DNA of 64,000 nucleotides, from positions 154,747-218,746 of the forward strand of contig PDUO01000032.1 in the NCBI GenBank assembly GCA_003008705.1. The letters run 5' to 3'. Positions 31,460-44,910 of the stretch are shown here, one piece after another; within the stretch, counting starts at the first letter, position 1, and every line of letters begins with the position of its first letter. The position numbers and the translations under genes were made by a program. This DNA comes from Pezicula radicicola (lineage: Eukaryota; Ascomycota; Leotiomycetes; Helotiales; Dermateaceae). The notes under the pieces are model-generated. The model had not been told where the DNA came from and did not search any database. It saw only the letters and a list, made by a program, of their open reading frames with translations.

Positions 31460-34400
31460 AGAAGTAATGCCGTTGACTCGGGACGGCATGTCTCGCGAGT
31501 GCTCGAGCCCTTCCTTGCGCACCACGACTTTATCTTCACTCTAGAGGCGAACCTTAATGCTCCCTGCAACAAGTGGGCCTCTTCATAGCTTCCAAATCAT
31601 CCTCATATAATTATGAGGACTTGTCAGTGCTGTCCCAACACAAGTTCCGTTGAAGAAGTAATTTCCTAGCCTGTTAGTTTATCGGGCTCGCAGCAAGGAA
31701 TGCGCAACAGTTTAAGTTTGTCAATCTGGACCTAAATTAACTTCATTCCATACTTTAAATTAAGACCAACATATGTGACTGTTCGCAATCGGGTTCATAC
31801 CTTATACTCCGTACACTTTCCATTGTGCTTTCTTTGGGGTCCCCGAGGGGTCGGTCTTTACCCCACAGAGCAAGCGCGCAAAGCTAAAATGCATTATTGC
31901 TCTTTACGGCATACAGTTTTCCGAAAAGGATTCTCCATTTTCCTTGGCCGCTATATTTGCGTCTTATGGGCTCAAAATCAAATCGCAGTCGCGTCCTAGA
32001 ACACTATGAAAGCAAACACCTTCTGTATAGAAATTATTCTGGCCCGAGAGCTGAGCATTGATCTTCATCTAGTGGTAGTAGTCTGTGCGACGTGCGCCGA
32101 GTCGCGGGGGGAGATTCCGGAGCATGCACGCCTCATCCGGAAGTACTCAAGGTGAGATCCGGGGTAAAAATACCCTCCCTACCCGCAAGCAAACACCAAC
32201 GGAGATCGATATCAAGATCACTGGTATTGGGAGGCTGGACTTGGGCCTCGTTCTAGGATCTCGCCCCTGCTCTCCTTGCGAAGCGGGAGGAAAGTGAAGA
32301 AGTCCATCGACACAGTCTCGACCGTACACCCTCACGTAATTTGTTGATGCTGGTTTATCACAAGTAACCATCACGGGTGCCCTTCGTCACCACTGACATA
32401 ATGTTGACTGATAGGGGAGTGTGATGGATGGATAGGAGGAAATAGGGCTTTCTAAAGGATGAGCTGGAGTGGGAAGCGACATGTCACATGGATATCATCA
32501 GCTTTGGTCTTGAGCCTGCTATTCGCGATATATTCATCATATCACCATCACATATGACTCCGTATTTCCCCTTCTTGCCTGGACATCTGGACTCTTGTAG
32601 CTCTGGCTTAGACGCGCAATGCGCAACACTCGGATGCTCATCGCCACAAGCAGAAAAAACTTGAGGGCCAGTCCTTCGGGCGAGGGCTCATTACTTTGAC
32701 AACGAATCTAGATGCGCTGTTCGCCTTCTACAATTTGTATGGTAGATAGCCTGGCCAACAAATAGACAGAAGCATGACAACAACACTTGTATCGTCGTTA
32801 CCTACCTACCTATGGATTATTTGATATTGATGCAAGGTGTCGTGCTGGTTGCGATAGCGGACGTGTGGTGAAAGTTTCAATAATAGCAGTGAGGGCGGTG
32901 TAGCTACGTATCTTTATGTTGCGGTGGGATGTGCTCCGTTGTTCGGTTTTCTGCAGTGGGGGTTACTGAACAGATTACCGCTCTTGGAAAGCCGTCGCTG
33001 AGTAGTACAGTACTACTGTAAGTAGTCGGAGATCATACAGAAACTTCTGTCAACCCCATGTCGGCATTTGCCCGAAACTCAGTCTCCAAGTTTCAGGGTC
33101 TCCTGGAGTTCCGAGTTCACGATTCAGCTGAACACTGAATCAGGGTCAGCCATCACGCTCAAGCACTGTTGCAAACATGCCACTTAATAGAAAATGACAA
33201 CCCTTTTTGCGTGGCATGTCATTTATGTTCGGGGATGGGAGATCTTTGAAACAGCCCTGAGTTCTTCCGCGTCGGTGATATCTCGCAAACAGCACCCTTT
33301 CATTGTCCAGGCATCAGATGTTGCGAATATGACTCGGAATCGTGCCTCCCAGTCCTCTTGACTCGAGAGTAGTCCCGGTGCTGTGAGGAGGTGCTACCTT
33401 GGTTATGGGAAAGATGAAAGCCATGTGGACTTTTGCGCCATTACGCCGAACTTAGCCATCAACGCCGCGGAAGCTCAACTTACTGTATGTGACTACCTAG
33501 TCATTAGATGATTAGACTCCCAAAGCAAGACTTCCGGTGTTTCTGGTTACCAGAGCGCATCACCATCCCATCCTTTCCTTCCTTCTTCCAGAATAAACAA
33601 AGGTCGCCAACCATTCTCCACCCTATTACGGGGCCGCAGCCTTGATTTTCCTTTTTTTTTCCAGATTCCCACGACGGCTGTACAATGTAAGCTTCCGGAG
33701 AGCCTGAAGTGGGATCTGATTGCGGGCGATCTGGCAGCAATGCCTAAGAAAAACTCACCGTCTCTCTTCGTGAACGAGCGGTGTAAGGGAGTTCTGGCAA
33801 CTGTGATAGGCTCCCCCACGTTCGTGCTCTCTCGCTCCTCGTTCGGAGGGAAAAAATAAAGGTTTGGCAGATCGCATCAGTAGCCTCCCATCCACCCGCA
33901 TCGCCGAAAGCCCTAGGGTCAGCCAGGGCTTTGGTGGTCGATTCACCGCCGAGCGAGCATCGAGAAATCCAGAATTTCCCCGTAAGGTAAACCCGTTTGC
34001 GGTGAAGGATGGGAGCGGTCAGACATGCGCTTTGTTTGTGCGGCACCTGAATGGCTGCCCCATGAGTCGTGATGGGGCCCTTTGACTGGTTCTGGAAGGA
34101 GAAGGTCTAGGAAACATGGTCACTGCTGTTTGGGGAGGTGTAAACGGTCTGGAGTCTAGGGGTTTCTTGCTTTTCCGACGCGTTCCGCGTGGGATGCCGA
34201 CAACAAAGTCAGAGTCAGTCATATATACGATTCATACCGTTTGTTTGTCTGACTTTTCCCAACTACTACTTGCTATTCTCCGCCAGCCGCAAGGAAAGCA
34301 AACATTGCTATTGAAAACCTTGAATAGGCTTCTTTACCGCTGCTTTTTGACAAGTCGTCATTTCAGAAGAAGGTTGGCTTTGCAGATATAATCTTGCATC

Positions 34401-34564
34401 CCCCCCACCGACTTAGTACCAGCACCTCACTCAGCACGCTGAATAAGTCTTATTGTTACACAAGACGCGAACACTTTCCGAGTAGGCATATACGAAGAAA
34501 ACACAGTCATACTGTGGCAACCTCTACTCTACTTACAAGATAAATTCGTCAACAAAGCAAGATC
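31460..34564. other. Gene-poor interval of 3.1 kb
   Basis: Both strands were read. Only short overlapping frames without recognisable domains or sensible splice partners were found, and no tRNA or 5S rRNA was recognised. An AGTAGTACAGTACTACT palindrome lies at 33001-33017. The last 150 bases are the likely promoter of the gene at 34565. Confidence 0.5.
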
Positions 34565-35065
34565 ATGTATTCATATTTTTCATTCTCGCCTAAATCGACC
34601 TCGTCGTCGCCATCCTCATACGGCTCGACGGGCACAATGGAGATACAAGCGACAACATCCAGCTCGCGTCCTATCTCGCTCTCCTCCTCGTGCGCATATC
34701 CATCATGGCCACGCCGCTCTTCTTTAAGCTCCAACAACTCCACGAGCACTCCAACATTCGAACACGCAAACTCGTATATCTCAGACGAGGATCTCTTCCC
34801 AGATGTTTTCGATGAAGCCGAGACTGAGTCGAACGCATCTACGAACGCCTCGCCTAGCACAAGCCGCACTCCATCGATGTGCGAGCCAGACCAGATCGTC
34901 GGAGTTGATCAGGCAGCCTGCGCGGCGTGGATGAGGGAGTTAATGGCCGAGGAGAAGGCGAAGAAGCAGCGCGAGAGGAAGAGCAGAGGGCGCAGTGGAA
35001 GTGGTAAGAAGAGCCGGAGCAGCAGCAAGCAGAAGATGAGCCCCATCTTGGAGGCCGGTGAATGA
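34565..35065 (+). CDS. Ser-rich small protein, conserved-looking, unknown function
   Basis: Single-exon ATG frame of 166 residues. The N-terminal half is extremely Ser/Thr/Pro-rich. A central acidic and aromatic motif, NSYISDEDLFPDVFDEAE, is followed by QAACAAWMRELMAEEKAKK and a highly basic RS-type tail (RERKSRGRSGSGKKSRSSS), ending KMSPILEAGE. The central motif and tail look conserved in filamentous ascomycetes from memory, but I cannot name a family. A nuclear protein is an inference from the basic tail. Its position amid gene-poor DNA and its strong codon structure argue that it is real. Confidence 0.7.
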   Translation: MYSYFSFSPKSTSSSPSSYGSTGTMEIQATTSSSRPISLSSSCAYPSWPRRSSLSSNNSTSTPTFEHANSYISDEDLFPDVFDEAETESNASTNASPSTSRTPSMCEPDQIVGVDQAACAAWMRELMAEEKAKKQRERKSRGRSGSGKKSRSSSKQKMSPILEAGE

Positions 35066-38000
35066 AGAGGTGGAGGGTATTCCGGTGGGCCTTTTCGGTT
35101 TCTACTTTTGGTAAGTTCATTTATCTTAATCATCTTGGCGCTCGAGACGCATCTTGCTGATACTTCCCAGATATCATCTTTTTTATCAGGGAAAATCTAC
35201 TATGGATATTTCTTTTCGGCGGTCGCTATCAATGTGATGCGATGGATGCGATGGATGATCAACTTATCCATCTGGCCGCGATCTTCACGATCAGAGCTCG
35301 AACTCAACAATGATCCGAGCCCACTCCCTCTCTGGGCCGAGATGCCTGTGGCACAGCCTTGCGCCTAAAGGTCTCGTCTTGCAAGAGCTGTCGCCGACAA
35401 CAGCACACTGCAACCGTCGATAACGGAGGCCAGCATCAAGCTATCGTACAGTCCACACGTTCTTGAGTTCAAATCATTTGTTAATGATATTTCCCTTGAT
35501 ATTCCGAGGCGACGATAATGCGAAGCAGTGGTGAGGCTATTGTTGCAGTGATGATTGGATTTGAGGCTTTCGTGATACTATTACACGAAGGCCGTGCGAG
35601 GAAGGGCCAGACGACGGCGCTATAGCCGCCGCTGAATGTCGCTTCCGGCTTGGGCAGGGATGGAAAGAAACTTGCCGCGCGGGGATGAATGGAGATCACC
35701 GTCGTTTATCGTTGTGTTTCGAGCTCGAGCTTCGGTTCGGTGTGTGCGGGAGAGGAGGAATCGCAAGCCGCCAACGGCGCTGCAGGAGGAATGAGAAGGA
35801 GAGAGACAGGGCGATGAATCTTCGGGGTCATATTTCATAGATTTGATACTCTTACCAATGATTTCCCATCACACTTTTAATGTCCTATGAGGACGACTTG
35901 CGCCTGACTCGAACTCTTCAAGTGTGATATACCGCTGCCAAAGCTCAAGCCCCCCCCCCCCCCACTTTGACTTGCTTGCCTGTCATGCAAGTGACATGAA
36001 GATTGGTGAAATTGTGAAATTGGAAGTCATGGGCGAACGAGGTGACAATGAGGCCAAGAGCATGGGATGGTTCGCATTATTGATGCCGTCCAGGTTTTCA
36101 AACCCATGAAGACGGGACGGCCGTGTTCATGGCATGCGAAGCTTATGTTCGAGGACTAGCGCCAGCGGTTAAAATGTGGCTAGAGAAAATGGAAAATCAA
36201 AAAACCAACACCCTCGTTCCCAATATCTGCATAATGGAATTTTGGCACAATTAAAATGGTCTGAATAACCAATCAACTCTTCTAATTGAGAGAATTTCCT
36301 CATTGCTGCCCAATCAATTGGTCCATCTGGATTTAATTTTGGATGTGCATTTCAAATGCATTACTTTTCTGTATTGATATATCATATCTTCATGTCGTGA
36401 CTTTTGGGAGGCTTGCAATCTGCAGAGTTTGCTCGTGATGGCCACAAGAAGTACATAGATTATGATGGGCATGTGGATTGTTGGATGTCTTAGATGGTAC
36501 AGATGAGTTCGCATCATCGCAGAGGCAATATCGAGCCAGCCATCTCGAGCCAGCCAGACCTTGACCTTGGGTTCTTGGGTCAGGAACAGAGAACAGCTGT
36601 GTTGCAACTTGGCCAGTGTTTAACAAAAGCAACCTGGCGCATTGCAGGATAATATATGCTGGTAACGCTGGCTCAGGCACTGTCATATATGAGAAACACA
36701 ATGGCTGCGTTCCACAACGTGCGTTGGTTTCTCGCACACACTCTTCTCTTTACTAGAACGTAACCTCTATGTGTGGCATTGTGTGCCAACTAGAGAATAC
36801 ACATACCGGTGTACCCCGCTAGTACGGTAGCAGAGTCGCAGACGGCGGCCTTTTTGTCGACCGCCTCGAGGATCTTCGGATAGCTGCTGAGCTTTGACTC
36901 TCGTGCAGGCGGGAGAGCTTCGAGATGTCGCACAGGAACGATAATCATGCTTGCAGATATGACAAGAAACACGTTGAGGTGAGTTGCGAAGCTTTGGTCA
37001 CAGTTACAACGGCCCTTTTTCCCTCTTTTAGATAAGGATCACGGCGAGGGGAAGTATGGGAGATATCCGAGAGGCGGACAAGGAGGAAGAGTGAAGCATA
37101 AAGCTTGAAATACTCACTCGTCACTCACTTCCACACATTGTTATTCGTATTGTGAAGACTTCCTGTCCTCAATCACACATTGTTTGCATTGCATAAAACC
37201 GTTGGTGGTAGCCATAATAATGAGACCACCCAGCCACGTTTTGTGCTTTCTCCTCATCCTCAATAAAACAAAGCTATTGTTGTCCCAGAGTTTCTGAGCT
37301 TATCAGACCTGGATATGGAAAGGAAAATCCAAGCCCTAGGTGCACTGGGGGACGCCACAAATGCAAACCCCTCCCCTAGTCGACGGGTACACTGCAGCAG
37401 CTTGCCCTTTCACACTTGAGGCTCGTGACTTACAGTCCTAACGGTCTCTTTGTGGTACGGAAGGTGTACTGTACTTTCGTGCTCCAGGAAAAGAACGGCT
37501 CTTGAGCCTTCTACAGTACCTAGGCATGGAACAATTCGGTATCCGAGAATAGGAGAGGCGCAATGATCAACGATGATAATAATAATCTTGGAGAGCTGCC
37601 ACTCATAAAGGTCTTGTAGGCGCTGTGCCGGCTGTCCTCGTACCGGAGGAACAGTACTCATTTTAGTATGCTTAGGGTCTTTCAGCATCTCGTTATTACT
37701 CCAAAGCTAAATATGGGCGACGGTGAAGCTTCCTCCCCTGCACAATAGGACGCTTGAGGCTGTGATAGGATAACGTTGTGATGAATTGTGCATGCATCCT
37801 GTCGTCAGCCAGCCAGTCACGGCCCGGGGGTGCCTTTTCCTGGATGCCGCTAGCGAATCGAGTCTTGACGACAGACGCTTCAACGCTTACAACTGGCTGC
37901 CAAAGCACAACCACCATCAAATCGAATGACTAGATTCCAGGTCACGACTACATGACTGAAAAGCACCACTTGCAACTGGTCATACTGTCCATTCATTCCT

Positions 38001-39277
38001 TCTATGCTATTCAAAGCCTCTCCCGAAATTCACTCTAGGCGACGGAGGAATCATGCTAAGTGTATCCACCTTGGGCCTATTCTTGATGATCTTGGGCACA
38101 GCGCAAAAGAGAGCAGCGAGATGGCAGAAGTGATGTGAGATGGCCCTGGTTACTGCCCATTGCAGCTCTTGTTGGGTACGTCCCAATGTACCGACATGGG
38201 TCCTTGAGCTGCTTTGGTGCGGCTTGGAGGGGTTCCCAGCATTTCCCAGCATTGATTTCCTGCCATCTCAAGTGATTTGAGCCACCTCGACTACTGCTCG
38301 TGCATGGGTTAGCCATGCTACCATAACGGCTACCACATACTCCACACTACAGTACATCCAGTAGTTCTCGTCACTGCCATCACCGATTCAAGCTCGTCAG
38401 GGTCTCCTAAGCGGAGCTGCCAGTGGCTTTCCAATCCTAGCTTTTTGAGCTCTTATTCGATGCATCCAAGATGAGCCGGACCGCATCCGCATCTGATCCT
38501 AGGGTTCGGTTGGAGATGCGCATCTAATTGTGTCGCCGGTTCCTCCACTGACAACACAAAGCACCTTCTTTTAGGCGCTCTGCTCTTACAAACGTTCTCG
38601 GACCCTCATGATGCCATATTGTTCCTTTCTCGGGGGCCCATCCTTTGGCCTTTATCTCTACAAGGCTTGAACGATCTACATTGGGCCCCCAAATCAAGCG
38701 CCAAAAGACGTCGTCTCTGTCATCTTGTTGGGTCCAGACACCCACGAGACGAGCATCGTACCTTTCTTAGTAGCTAACTTCCCACGAGATCCCGTGCAAC
38801 TACCTACCTACGTCCCTCTCCTCTCCTGCACTGCACTGCATCATTTCTTTTTCTTCTCCTACTTGTCACACACCATCTAGAACCCCTACTAGAATATACT
38901 CGAAGTACATACACCGCACAGAATATACAGCTGTCCACGCATTGCAGTACCGCATACGCTTTCGTTTACTCGGGACCTGCAGTTTTGGAGGAGTAACCTT
39001 TGGCCTACCAACTATCCATGTAACCATTGACACAAGAATTGGGCGTGGACCGTGATCAGCCCTGTACTGCAGGACTATAATCGCTGGTGTGGCGGCAAGA
39101 GGACCTTATAGATCTGTAAGTACTTGCCTCCCCTCCCACCACGAGTCTGTAAAACGTATTGGGTCTCCAGAAGTCGGAGGTCGGGACTCGCATGTGTGTA
39201 GCCGTTTGGTATATGCGACCAGCCGGCTAACAATTCCTTTGTTCGATCCCTCAGAGAACGAGGTCGACATTGTCGCC
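35066..39277. other. Gene-poor interval of 4.2 kb upstream of the WD40 gene
   Basis: I found no supported gene. A run of about 14 C lies at 35950-35963, and TGTACTGTACT (37466-37476) and ACAGTACAT (38348) motifs occur. At the right end a probable 5'-UTR intron runs from the GTAAGT at 39117 to the CTCAG at 39253, so transcription of the WD40 gene likely starts before 39117. Confidence 0.5.
39117..39253 (+). other. Probable 5'-UTR intron of the WD40 gene
   Basis: A strong GTAAGT donor after AGATCT and a pyrimidine-rich CCCTCAG acceptor lie just before the start codon at 39278. Splicing would remove the upstream in-frame codons and leave a 24-base proximal leader. This is inferred from sequence only. 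Confidence 0.5.
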
Positions 39278-42200
39278 ATGTCCGCTGGGTATAGTGGGCA
39301 GCTTGCGAGGAATCGCTCGCTGTCTATGAGTTCTGGTGGTCATTCACAGAGGGGACGATTGGCAACTTTGGCAGAAGTCAGTATGGATATGGATACTATG
39401 GAATCGACGGGAGGTGTACCCGAACCGACTCGCGACTTCGAGCCATGCACGGCGACGGCCTCGATGTTACTTTATGCACAAGGAAATTCAGTAGTTTGCG
39501 CACATCATGATACTCTCACCATCGAACGCCGTTTCTCGAGGCATCAGGCGGAGATACAGTTGCTAGCAGTGGACACAGTTAGTGACCGAGGAGCAGGACG
39601 TTTGGTTGTGAGTTATGATGCGGGCCAGACCGCCATTGTATGGGATTGCTTGACGGGAGATGAAATTGCAAGATTCGCATCATACGAGAATCTCACAGTG
39701 GCAGCATGGATGCGGAATGGGAATGTTGCTTTTGGTATGCCCAAAATATGCTCGGTTTGGTGGAGGTGCTAACGGGGTTCAGGAAACAACCAGGGGAATG
39801 TCATTCTTTTCGAACCTACGACTTCTGAGCACATTTCTGCCAGAACAATAGATCAAATACCGATTACAGCTCTGGCACCAGCAGCAGATTGCAGAACATA
39901 TGCTATTGGGTATGTATCGAAATCACACCAAACATGGAATTGGGCTAACAAGGACATAGATTTTCAAATGGCTCGCTTCTGATCGCAGCACTACAACCAA
40001 GATTCACAATTTTACACAACTTAACCACCTCCAGAGGGCCATCCCCAATTGTTACTTTAGCCTGGCATGCTTCATCCTCACGCCAAAAATCAGACATGCT
40101 AGCAACGCAGACACATGACGGAGACCTCCGGGTTTGGAGCATCGCTAAATCACCCACTAGTAATGACACTGCAAAAGTCGTCAGGGTTCTCAAACGGACG
40201 GAAAACTTCCAACCCGGTGCAAACTGGTTAGGATGGTCTAAGAATGGTCGCATAATTCAATATTCCGATGGGTAAGTGATAAAAGAAATTCGGCCCCCTC
40301 GGTGTTGCATAGACCCCACGCGCGCGCTTAGCCAGACAAGACTACTAACACAGCCTCACAGAGAAACGTCGGCATGGGATGTTCGAACAAAGCATGTCAC
40401 CTATGAAAATGTCCCAACTCTTGGGGACGTTAGGGGTCTTGCCGTCTACGGCCCCGGCGCGACCCTTTTCACATTGGGCCGCAATAATACGGCTCAGCAA
40501 TTCGACCTCAATTCTCCTCCTCAGTTGGTGGCAAATGTACAGCATCCAGCCAACTTACTACCACCTTCGCCACCTGTGTCGATCGAGGAGCAGAAGAAGA
40601 AGGACAACTCAGCGGCTACATCTAGCGTTTCGGATCTCGAGACCACGACAGTACCCATCAACATTGACGTATCCGAGAGCGATGAAGACCATATGTCGCC
40701 GTTGGCGAGGATCGCCAGAGAGATGGACAAACTTGAGGATCAGCAAGGCACTTTCGAGCCAGATCGTTCTGAGACACTCAGTCCAGTCTCATCGAGAAGT
40801 CGGACTTCAACAACATCGAGGTCGTCTGCAGGGTCTCGAGCATATCGCAAGCATTCCTCGGCCTTATCACGTGGGTACAGTGATGGTACCACAATGTCTA
40901 TCGGCTCCTCTCTGCATTCGACCAGCCACGCACCGTCGATGGCCTCGAGCCGGGACAGCTTATCAATGAGCAGCCTAAGCTCGCATACCTCATCGACGCG
41001 ATCTCGACCGAGGGGTTCTCGCCTCCGGCAAGAGGTGCTTCGAAGCCCAGATGATGCCAAAGTTGTTGATCTCTTCAAATTTACCAAGGCCAGATTGAGT
41101 GATATCCCGTACCGCCATCCACAAGTCTTGGACAACGCCCATTTAACAAATGATGACCTCCGTCGACAAATGTTGAGCACTATTTTTGGGTGGGACGGTG
41201 AGGCGGAGGCTTTGATTCAGGATGAGATGCAACGACACCCTCTCGGATCACCTAACCGTGTGCTCCTTGCGAAGTGGCTTGGTGATATCGACACTGACAT
41301 CATGGCTACAAGTTCTGAATCCATGACTTCTTCAGATTGGATGCTTTTAGCTCTGAGTGGTATCGGTGGCCATGCATCACAGACAAAGGTTGCTCGGGCA
41401 TACGTTCAACGTCTTCTCGAGAAAGGTGATGTCCATACTGCCGCTACAATCATGATTGGTATGGGTGATCAAAATGATGCCATCGAAATATACGTCTCGC
41501 ACAAGAGATTTATGGAGGCGCTAATAATGACTGCCCATGTTTTCCCCAATGATTGGCAACGACAGGCAGAGTTGGTGAGGAAATGGGGCGAATGGGCGGT
41601 TCAGCACAGTCAGCAGCAACTGGCTATCCGTTGTTTCTCTTGTACTGGATCGGAACCATCAGAGCCATGGACATCACCAACAGCTCAAGCCGCCACTTTT
41701 TCACAACTTCAAAGTCAGAGTATTCCAGAGATTCTAAGCCCGCCCCTGTCTCCTCCCGGCGCCCGTGGTCCTCAACGCAGCATTGCCAAAACGTCGGCAT
41801 TGAAACTGATCACCTCTTTTGGCGACAAAGGAGGAAAGTCGAAGTTCTTTGGAGTTGGTGATGACGACAGGACTCCTATAAATGGAATGGGAGTTACACC
41901 TATCGCTGAATCTGCCCTTTCGCCTGGTGATGGTTCGACAGCACAGACTGCTCTCTTAAGGCCCGGACATCGCAGTGCTTATCAAACACCGGCATCAGCT
42001 CGTACAGCGACTCCAGGCGGGTTCTCAAGACAACGTCTTCCATCGATTGGGGAGACCCCATTGGATGTCTTACCACTGAGAAGGGCACCAGAGCAGGTGA
42101 AACCGCCAACAAAACCGCCAACACCCGCCGATTCTGGCTCTGAAATAGAGAAGGGCGACCAAGGTCCTCGCGCTCATGATCGTAAAGTATCACAGCCAGA

Positions 42201-44910
42201 GGCAATGCAACTTAGTTCTGCCACTTACACACCCAGTGGCCCTTCTAGAGTAGCTACGGCAAGCCCAATGACGCAGAAAAACAAAAATTTGCATTCAAAT
42301 CCCCTGCCATCACCATCTCCGGATTCTTTTACCACCATAAAGCAGGATGCGCGGGCCAGAAATGGGTCCCGTGATCGAAAACCAGACGGGCTACAAATCC
42401 AGTGGCCACCAATGGAATCCATCATCACTGGCGACTACATGACTTCTCCAGGTTCTTCTGTGGCATCCTCACGATACACACGTAACACTGCTCGCTCTAT
42501 TGACACTTCCCGTTCCTTGGGTGCATCACTCGCTGCGGGGAGGAGTCCGACCGTGACGGAACGAAGTTACAGAACTCAGGGAACGGCCAGTCCCGTTGTA
42601 ACTGGAAGGAGTCTTGACCAGTACATCAGCAGTCTTGAATCCGCACAATATCACCAGTCTTCAAAGAAGCAGCGAAGCCGCCATGCAAGCCGAGATAGAG
42701 GTGACGAAAATTCTGGCAGAGCGCGTAGTGGTAGCCGCAAACCAAAAAAGCGTGAAACTTCTGAAGATCGTGGAAGAAGTAACGCTCGATATATCAAGCC
42801 TGCGAAGCGATCACCTACATCACCTGTTCCCATGTCGCCAGAAGACCTTGAGGCCCTTGGGGCAGTTGGATATGGAGGTGATGTTGGTTATTCAACTCTT
42901 TCCGGAGGCAAAAAGACACGAGAGAGTAGCAGGACAAGGGAGAAAACCAGCAAGCCTTCCAGCAGAGTTCGACGTTCATCCCCCGAAGCCATGCGTGTGC
43001 AAACTACCAGCAAGCCGGCCAGTCGTAATGGAAGTCGCCGGACTAGTCCAGATACCCGGTTGACTTTCCTTGCGGTCGATACTACTAGAGGAAGAAGCAA
43101 GGGTCGTGAAGGATCCGTTATGCGTTCACCATCTTCTCCTCTTCCCATGTCACCGCAAGCAAAATTCTACCAGGCAGATGATGATGACGAAGACTTCAAA
43201 AGAGCTTACGCCGACCAGAAACGATTCAGAGAACGTCAGAGAAGTACGAGCCGAATGCGTGAACGTGGAACAAGTGCATTGCGTGATCCTTCACCAGACC
43301 GACGATATCGCAATCGATCGAGTAGCCGGCAACGAGATGGGAGTAGAGTACGCAAAGAGAAGTCTTCGCGTACCCGAGAGGCATCCCGGTCTTCCCATAC
43401 TCGGGCAATGTCAGATGCTAAGGCTAGTGACATCAATCAGCTCTCTTTGGAACGCCAACTTAAGAAAGAGCAAGCTGCACGTGAGCTTGAAGAGCGGCGG
43501 AAATCTCTTGCTCGTAGGCCATCTGTCCCTCCGATTGTGCACCCCGAAGAGATTGCTAGGCTATCGCCGATGAACGTCCGGCCTGCTTCGAGGATAAACT
43601 CTCCAGAGTTGACGAGAACACAGACCTTCCCCCCTGGACCAAGACCTCCATCGCGAGGGCACCAAATGTCACCGCCACCTCGCAGTCAAACTACTTCTCC
43701 TCAAGCTCTAATGACGGACCCTGCCTACTTGAAGAAAACTTCTTCATCGTCCGTACAAATAGGCCTGCCAGCAACACCAAGGGCCATGCAACATCCCAAG
43801 TATGATCCAGAAGGCAAAGACATCCCGGATGTCCCCCAGATTCCCGAGAAATACGATCAGACATCTAATTGGGGCAATCCTCCGCCAGCAAACAGCTACA
43901 ATACTGCATTTGACACTCTTGGGCCGCTGCCCAAGACAACGTATCAGGCCGCTCCTCGACGTGTTCCACCCCGCTCAGCATCAGCACCAATTCCCGAGGA
44001 ACCACCACACTCGCCACAAGCACTTCCTGCAGGTCTACCAACTCACCCTGCGTTTCAAGCTGCCCTTCCACCAAGTAGCAGGCGTAACACACAAAATCTC
44101 TATGCTATGCGGAATCCACAGAATATGTCTCCTCGCAAGATTGCCCCTGGACAGTCCCAGCCCGGAGAACTAGGTTACGAAGCAAGGAATAACATTCCTC
44201 TCTATGCATCTGGCAATCAGGGTGCGATGGGTGGTATCGATGAGACCATTGAAGCTAGCTCACAGCCCACCAACCCATCAAATAACAACTTGACTCCACC
44301 ACCCCCGCCTCCACCACCAGCACCACCGATCCTCAGAGAACTGCAGCATTTAGCTGTACCTCCTCCACCTCCGCCAGCACCTCTATACCGGCCTGGGAAT
44401 GCCAATACGAACTCTATGGTCTCTGGAGTGTCTCAAGGATCAGGCGTTATTGAGATCGTAATGGATGACGATGATGACAAAAACGTTGTCAAGGTTCCAA
44501 GTCCTGTTCTCGAGGCCCCCCAGCAGTTATCGCAGCGCACCCATTCTCGGAACGCTTCTTTCAGTGGACAAAGCGGACCTCCAGTCAGCCAGCACAACCG
44601 TGGCCGAAGCATCACTGAAAAGAGCGACAACAGCATCAGCTCACGTTTCTCCCGTGCAGCTGAGCGACTTCGCAGTGGTAGCCGTGGGCGTAATGGCGCT
44701 TCTCCACTGCTCGAACGCACAAAGAGCCCTCAAGAAACTAGCCCTTACGAGAGCCTACCACCTACCTGGCACCTAGACCGGGCAGCAAGTACACCACCAG
44801 AGGCTTCCTTTGGTAAACTCAGCAATGCCAGTTTTAATAACGGAAATGGGGCCGAGAGGCACCCGAGAGAGATCAAAGCAGCTATGCAGATGGAAGGAGG
44901 AATGATCTAA
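39278..44910 (+). CDS. WD40-repeat protein with a very long disordered tail
   Basis: Four exons (39278-39734, 39783-39909, 39960-40271, 40362-44910) join in frame to 1814 residues. The first about 390 residues contain WD-type repeats (GAGRLVVSYDAGQTAIVWDCLTGD, DMLATQTHDGDLRVWSI, and ETSAWDVRTKH across the last junction), probably one beta-propeller. A helical segment (about 580-760) with GDIDTDIMATSSESMTSSDW, ARAYVQRLLEKGDVHTAA and AIEIYVSHKRFMEALIM resembles the alpha-solenoid seen in coat or trafficking proteins. The remaining about 1000 residues are Ser/Arg/Pro-rich and disordered, with a duplicated SP-PMSP motif and two poly-proline runs. WD40 plus alpha-solenoid recalls COPII or vesicle-coat subunits, but no family is certain. 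The start was chosen after the predicted leader intron. Confidence 0.88.

Noticed and set aside
39089..39277. Upstream extension of the WD40 protein
   Set aside because: A GTAAGT at 39117 and a CTCAG at 39253 indicate a 5'-UTR intron; the MSAGYSG start at 39278 is better.
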